Source: Durusdinium trenchii (lineage: Eukaryota; Sar; Dinophyceae; Suessiales; Symbiodiniaceae). Taken from it: a DNA stretch of 64,000 nt. The position numbers and the translations under genes are program-made. The notes below the pieces were generated by a model. That model worked only from the letters and a program-made list of their open reading frames with translations, ran no database searches and was not told where the DNA came from. Positions within the stretch are counted from its first letter, which is position 1; the number at the start of each line of letters is the position of its first letter. Where the stretch lies: positions 114,799 to 178,798 of the forward strand of contig CAXAMN010001192.1 of the NCBI GenBank assembly GCA_963970005.1. Direction: 5' to 3'. Positions 58,707 to 64,000 of this stretch are shown here, piece after piece.

Positions 58707-61700
58707 TCACCGTTCAATGGGGATCTGTTTCATTAGACGAGTTGCCTTCGCTAGGGCATGAGCAAATTCATCTATAGCAGCCTTCCATTCCCTAGTTGGA
58801 ATACGTAGCTTCTTGTTCTTGAGGATGTAAAAAAACATCTTGGGAAGCTCAGCATCTTCCCACGTATCTCCCATCGGCATGCGTTTGAACGCATCCAAAG
58901 CTGAATTGAAAGCAGTCATGTCTTTCTTTTGCCGCAAACAGGGCGTAGGAGTGTACATGAAGTGGTTTTCCGTCCAAATCTTCACCAGGTGTTCCCCAAA
59001 GCCTCTCGGGTATTCCCTTAGACCAAGTGGAAAGTGAACCAAAGTTGAGTCAACACCCTCAGCAGATGACAAAATAAGCCAAGGACTGGGTTTCCTTCAA
59101 CTCGCTGGTCCCGCAAAAGCCTTTGGAGCCATCGGCTTTCTCGTATGCGCCTGGGCTGTCTGTCAGAAGGTTCACGGTCCCAGGTAGGGGTGGTTGGTTG
59201 TAAGGCTCCCACGGGTTGTTTTGATATGTGTTCTCTCCTCACGTTCCACTTTGGAAATAGGACCCATGGCCTTGGACATCAACACCCAACAGTTGTGAAC
59301 TACCTACCCTATAGATGATATTGATTGAGGGCAGGGCCAAGCTGTCGGCAACTTCTCTACGGTTGGTCCAAATGATCGTGGGCTTTAGGCTGCCCCCACC
59401 AAAATGAAGCATGTGGAAGTGCTGCCTCCAAACCTGAGCCAATGTGGAAAGGACTATATATAATATATATTATATATATATAATATGCAGCCAAAAGATT
59501 GGTAGAGCTGCGCAGATCATATTTGACATCCATATGTTCAATCAGCTAAGGTTCAATTGCGACACGGTTGCAAATCCATGAGAACCGAGGATAGTTTGGA
59601 AGTACATCTCCACTTCCCAAAGGCTGTTCAACCATGAAAATGCCGTGTGTGGCAATGGTCAAGAGCAAGGCCACCGACAACCTTTACAAGACCCGTTTTT
59701 GAATCAACCGGAAGCACCACTGGAAGCACCCATGTGTGGTTTCGTATTGTGTTTATATCAAGTAGCCCTGCCTGGATATCATAAGGTTTCCAGTTTGTAC
59801 AAAGGGAACTGATAGGTCTCCAAAACAATTGATGCAGGTTCTCAACGAAGTGCCCCTGGATATACGTGTCCAGCTTGAACACACCGGAGCGAACAGGTGC
59901 AATGCTCCTGGCGATGATTGCAGCAGCATCACCAAGGCTAGCCTGGGGCGGTGCCGTCGAGTGAAACAAGTTGCTGTGGCTTTGGGCAAAAAGCTAGGTC
60001 TATTTGAGGCAATCAACGCGAATCCTGCGGAAGAGCACCAGTCCATTGAGGGTTCATCCCTGAGTTCAAAGTTGGCTACACTGTACCTGTTCTCCCTGAA
60101 GCACGCGCTTACATGGCCAGTTCCGCTGAAGAATTCCAGCATGTTGTACCGTACCGTTTCCTCAACGTTGGAAGTCCAGGTCAATAGAAGTACCTCGATT
60201 CATGTGAGTGAGTCATTTGACCACGTAATCTCACACAATAGCTAGCTATAGCATTCTTGGTCAAGGTGAGTCGCAATTGCCAGTAGCACCTGAGGCAGAG
60301 GCACAAAAAAATATATATATATTCGTGTTTGGGAAAACGAACGGTACTTTAGGCGCCCACCTTTGGGGCACCAATCTGGGCTAGGTTGAGGATCAAGTTG
60401 TCTTCTCTACGGAGCGGCATTGCGTCCAGGCCAATATATTATATCGCGCGATCTATATGTAGGAGCTCCCACAACGTTTGCAGCCAATCGAGCTACGAGA
60501 GGGTAGCATGTTGATAAACATTTTAGAGCACAAAGAAAAACTGCAAATACAGAGCGCTAGTAATCTGGTCGTGCAGGCTTCCTGAGGCTGCTCTAGAAGC
60601 AAACCGTTCAAAGTCGGGCATCAAGAATGGAAGCACCTGCGTGGGAAAGTTGTGTTTGAATGTTCATATATATATATATATATATTGGTGCTTTGCTCGT
60701 GCATTTTGAAAGCTTTTTTTTGCATGACACGTTTGCAAGGGTAAGGTGAGAACATGTGTCTTGCGTACCCCCTCCCTAAGCCATGGTGATTTCACACCCT
60801 AAGGCCTAAGGCTTCCCAGGCAAATGAATTGCATATGTACGCACCAACTCATGAGCGCAACTCCCAGCACTGTCCTATCAGCTTCATCGTGAATCATTCC
60901 CCGAAGGCCATCATGATCAGGTAGTGGAAGCATACACCTCAGTCATGAGCGAATAAACGGTTGCAAAGTGAATCGCTTTTTTCAACCAAAGGACTGCAGA
61001 GGCTGCCTTCTTTGCTTCTTCGTCGCTCCATCCTTCGCTAAGACGTAGCTTGCGTTCCTTGTGGTATGCAGAGCTTTTCCTCGACATGAGAGCCTTCTTT
61101 GCTCTCTTCGCTTCATCCTCCTTGTCACCCTTCTCGCAAGCAGGAGCCACCTTCGCCTTTGCCTTTGGCGCTGCTTTTCCCTTGGCAGCAGGCTTGGCCG
61201 ATGCCTTTGGCTTGCCAGTAGTGCTGACCGCCTCGGTCATCTCTTCGTCCGCCTTTGAAGCGCCAGTCTCGTCCTTGGCCTTGCCACGCTTCTTCTTGGG
61301 CTTGTCCTCTGGCTCTTCTTCTTTGTCTTTGGGAAGTCTCTCCCTCTTCTTGCTCTTCTCAGCATTCTCCTTGGGTGCCTTCTTTGCCCCTGTCTTCATG
61401 TCACTCTCCTGATTGTTTTTGCAACGCGTCCTCTTGGTCTTTTTGCCTGATGCTACCTCTTCCGCTTCCTCATTGTTCTCATCTCCAGGCTCGACCTTTG
61501 AGGCCTTCTTTCGTTTCTTTGCTTGATTGTCTTGTTTGTTCTTTTCTTCTTTTGGCTCTTTCTCAGCGTGCTTGGCATCATCCTTGTTCTTCTTAGGCCT
61601 CCCACGTTTCTTGGGTGGGCATTGATCATCCGGAGAAATGTAGGGCAGCTTCCCAAGAGCTGCAGGCTTGCATTCGTCCTCGTCAACTGGGCCACGACCT

Positions 61701-64000
61701 GGAGCGGTCAAGTCTTTGTCATCCCCGCTTACTTTCAAAGGCTCTTCAATCGCAGCCGCAGCTGCAGCAGCCTCAGCTTGGCATGGTTGGCTGTCTTTGG
61801 GAAGCTCTCCAGCCNNNNNNNNNNTGGCATGGTTGGCTGTCTTTGGGAAGCTCTCCAGCCTCAGCTTGGCACGGATGGCCGTCTTTGGGAAGCTCTGCAC
61901 TGGCAGCTGCTGCTGTCTCAGCCTGGACTTCCACTGAAGGCTCTGGAGTTGTCGGCTGACGCCGGCACACAAGAAGAGGGAACTGGGCTTCAGTCACCTC
62001 CGCATCAATGGTAAGGTTGTGATTGATGGCAAAAGACTTCGACATGCCAAGTGCCATATACTGGTCAGGGTCCCTGCCCAACATGAATGCCTTCAGATGC
62101 ACGGGCCACTCTGAAAAGTAAACATGTGCGAAATCGACTTTCTCCTTTGGTCCCTCCTTTGATCCCTCCTGACAGATCTCAGCCGCTTTCGAAGGATCTT
62201 CCTGAGCCTTCTCAGCCGCTTGTGAACACCCCTTGTCGCCCTCAAGGTCAATGACAATGTCCCCATCGTCCAGACTCATGACTTGTGTCTCCAAGTTGTC
62301 AGGGCCTGTGTGGAAAACTCTGCAGAGGAAGCTTATCAGTAATTGAATGATATGGATCGATGTCTTGTTATATATTTCTTTTTGCAACTTAGTGGCATGG
62401 ACAGGGGACCCCGGAAGAAGATAGCTGCTTCTGTTGCAGTTGCAGCCCTTTCAAGAGCTTTAGCTGGTTCATGAGGATCTGAAGCTGCTGCAGTTGATTC
62501 TCTCGGGTCTCCTCGAGTTTCTGTGGTGTAGTTTCGGGCACCGTAGGGCCTCACACGAAAACAAAGCCAAAATATGTACACTTAGCGTTTCGTCGCATGC
62601 TGACACACCATATTGCACACCCTTGCCTCTTGAAGGGGGTGTGACTTCCTGAGCTGCCTTTGCAGGCAGAGGCGTGGGCTCTGGATTTGCTGGCTCTGCT
62701 GCGGGTGCATCAGCAGACTGCGGTGGACTTGTCAAGTCTCCGCTTGGAGCCTTGGATCCAACAGAAACTAGATCTTGGGACATGGGAGTGACCAAACCCC
62801 AACAGGTTCGTTTTGTTAAACCACCAATTGGTGCGAGAAACTTCCTGCAAGCTCTTGAAAGTAGAGCCCTCCGGGTGAGTAGACACAGATGGATCGGCGG
62901 AAACAGGATGGTCTTCACGAACTTGGGCATCCTCCAAACCTGTAGGCAAACGAAGGTGTTGGGCAAAACTCAAATTAATATGTGTGAGCACCTCGAATCA
63001 AACCCTTGCACACATTCCCATAAATTTATGTATATAAACGAGAAACAAGGGTCATCACAATCTTCACATTCTGACTCAGCTTCTTCATCCTCTTGGAAAT
63101 CTTCTTCCTCCACAACCTGCAAATCCTCTTCACTTCGGGGAGGGGATCCATAGGTAGTGAGGTCCACACCCGTATCAGCCATGAGCTCTCTCACTGCCAA
63201 CTCTCTTGGCAAGTGTGGCCGCCGCACGATGTTGTTATACTCCGTGAGGCAACGCCGCAAATACCAGGCTTGAGTATGGGCAATAGAACCTGGATGAGAT
63301 GAAGGGTGCCCGTGTACATTGTATATATAGATGTATACCTACATACAGTTACATACATGTCATATCTAACAACCATTGCAAGTGGGGCACTGGAGATTTC
63401 CAATTTCATATGCTCATAGAGCGATTGGATGTGGAGCTGAAGCACATCCACTGAGACCCTTGACCCCAAATGGTTGATGACACACGTAAGCACGTATCTG
63501 TTGTTTACCAAAGCATCTCTGGTGATCGTTTTGCCGGAGATCTTCACCTCAGCGGAAGCTGCCGGAGAAAGACTTGCTCACCAATTTGTTCATGAATTTG
63601 ATAGGACACCGTTCTGAGACCATTCTAAAAGAATGAACATCCTCCATCGTTTATAAAATCAAAGTGGCTAGCTCGTGTTGCCTGGCACCACGACGGCAGG
63701 ACTCATTACCTTCCCAAGCTCTAGCAAGATCGGTCGTCATGCTATCGAGGCGTTATGGAGGTAGTCCTAACTGATCTGATGAGCCAAAACCCTCATCACA
63801 CCAGAAAAAATGGTGACACGCATCGCATACGCACGTTCAGAGCTGCCAAAGAAGTAGGGGATGGGCACCACTTCGGTTTCAGCTGCCTTGCCTTGGTTTG
63901 GGATGGCTCGGGCAGCTTTCCACACATATATGAAAATGTAAACCCTTTTTTGCTGTCGAGCTGCTCACAGATTGGTGACTGCAAGCCCAGGAAAATGATT
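58707..64000 (-). CDS. Gene C: acidic/coiled-coil, AT-hook Lys-rich protein continuing into a divergent DNA-methyltransferase-like domain (starts beyond window)
   Basis: N-terminal part (5' end off the window): about 63,940-63,815 (AAETEVVPIPYFFGSSERAY); about 63,560-63,370 (VKISGKTITRDALVNNRYVL); 63289-63047 (ending in an acidic run with ESECEDCDDPC); from 62939; about 62,540-62,400, a Gln/Leu coiled coil (LEETRENQLQQLQILMNQLK); then a large exon from about 62,318 with a VYFSEWPVHLKAFMLGRD block, tandem GELPKDSQPCQAEA repeats interrupted by ten Ns, a long Lys/Glu region with AT-hook KKRGRPKK (about 61,590-61,615), and SRKSSAYHKERK. It appears to splice on at about 60,943 (GAGGT|gtatgc, 61-bp intron) to exons at about 60,637-60,542 (FLMPDFERFASRAASGSLHD) and about 60,404-60,361. 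Methyltransferase-like exons, all in phase: 60193-60018 (NMLEFFSGTGHVS, 60133-60116), 59942-59772 (FAPVCSSWTRISRGTS), 59681-59561 (FMVEQPLGSG; GC donor), 59433-59308 (FGGGSLKPTIIWTN), 59232-59087 and 59016-58707 (joined TSELKETQEYPRGFGEHLV). The order FxG, PxC-S-W, E-x-P, KPT, E-x-x-x-x-Q-x-x-P-x-x-F recalls C5-methyltransferase motifs I, IV, VI, VIII and IX, but PVC replaces PPC and EQP replaces ENV. Probably nuclear. The distal exons read alone from an ATG at 60,420 would give 369 aa, so two adjacent genes remain possible. Confidence 0.62.
59455..59486. repeat. TA-rich microsatellite in a gene C intron
   Basis: Imperfect (TA)n within the intron 59560-59434. Confidence 0.85.
60666..60685. 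repeat. (AT)n microsatellite in a gene C intron
   Basis: Ten AT units; a shorter (AT)n run is at about 60,310-60,322. Confidence 0.9.
61770..61915 (-). repeat. 42-bp coding tandem repeat (GELPKDSQPCQAEA) around an assembly gap
   Basis: Units of 14 codons, GELPKDSQPCQAEA with a GHPCQAEA variant, lie on both sides of the ten-N gap at 61,815-61,824. Reading frames left and right of the gap do not match across exactly ten bases, so the gap length is a placeholder and units are probably missing. Confidence 0.85.
61815..61824. other. Assembly gap (10 N) inside gene C coding repeat
   Basis: Unresolved bases flanked by identical repeat sequence. Confidence 0.95.

Noticed and set aside
61050..61596. 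Plus-strand ORFs rich in Leu/Phe/Ser opposite gene C
   Set aside because: They are antisense shadows of the Lys/Glu-rich exon of gene C.
1..64000. CRISPR arrays, tRNA or rRNA genes, bacterial operons
   Set aside because: No regularly spaced direct repeats with unique spacers, no cloverleaf-like or rRNA-like sequence noticed; the tandem repeats present are contiguous microsatellites or minisatellites.
1..64000. Relic dinoflagellate spliced-leader sequences (ccgtagccattttggctcaa type)
   Set aside because: Scanned by eye without a convincing match; the closest phrase (gcagccatttaggtcaat near 15,927) differs too much.

Overview
The window looks like nuclear DNA of a dinoflagellate, perhaps of the Symbiodinium/Suessiales type; the species cannot be read from it. 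Reasons: genes built from many short exons with introns of about 60-170 bp, some with GC instead of GT donors; gene models lying head-to-tail on one strand; Lys/Ala-rich nuclear proteins of types I associate with unnamed dinoflagellate predictions; a LINE-like element of the dinoflagellate kind; and long gene-poor stretches packed with small foldback (MITE-like) repeats. Nothing bacterial is visible (no operons, tRNAs, rRNAs or CRISPR arrays). Two runs of ten Ns (23,890-23,899 and 61,815-61,824) are assembly gaps.

Layout. 1-4,320: a decayed LINE-like retroelement (+): reverse transcriptase, two C2H2-like zinc-finger motifs, then a methyltransferase-like domain with a GPPCETWSAAR motif, separated by frameshifts. 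4,320-22,800: gene-poor, many short inverted repeats. 22,800-28,000 (+): a many-exon coiled-coil/Lys-rich gene (gene A, perhaps decaying), then a long intron-free ORF (gene B) with an HGDEGRGL motif. 28,000-52,600: gene-poor; at least eleven copies of a MITE family (CCCTAGGGATCC-type ends), several palindromic elements, a 74-bp tandem duplication, a degenerate coding locus (41.86-42.66 kb) and a 24-bp tandem repeat encoding an octapeptide. 52,600-64,000 (-): three genes in a row. In transcription order: gene C (right window edge to 58,707), an acidic/coiled-coil/AT-hook Lys-rich protein that appears to continue into a divergent methyltransferase-like domain; gene D (58,167-55,563), Pro-rich, coiled-coil, with a Lys/Ala-rich tail; gene E (about 54,890-52,598), an intron-rich homologue of gene B.

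Main interpretation. Genes B and E are clearly the same family (shared HGDEGRGL, H-F-x(1)-x-G, CHxC, KRY and IGR-SR landmarks in the same order). In both places the B/E gene directly follows, on the same strand, a coiled-coil gene ending in a Lys-rich tail. The minus-strand locus also carries the methyltransferase-like gene upstream. The landmarks of that gene (FSG; PxC-S-W; E-x-P; KPT; ELKETQ-YP-x-x-FG) echo those of the LINE-borne domain (FSG; GPPC-x-x-WS; EHP; KPT). The window therefore suggests (i) a divergent DNA-methyltransferase-like fold present both as a retroelement passenger and as an AT-hook nuclear gene, and (ii) a recurring multi-gene cassette with a possible transposase-like member. 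Exon joins were worked out by eye from reading frame, splice dinucleotides and phase; no searches were run.
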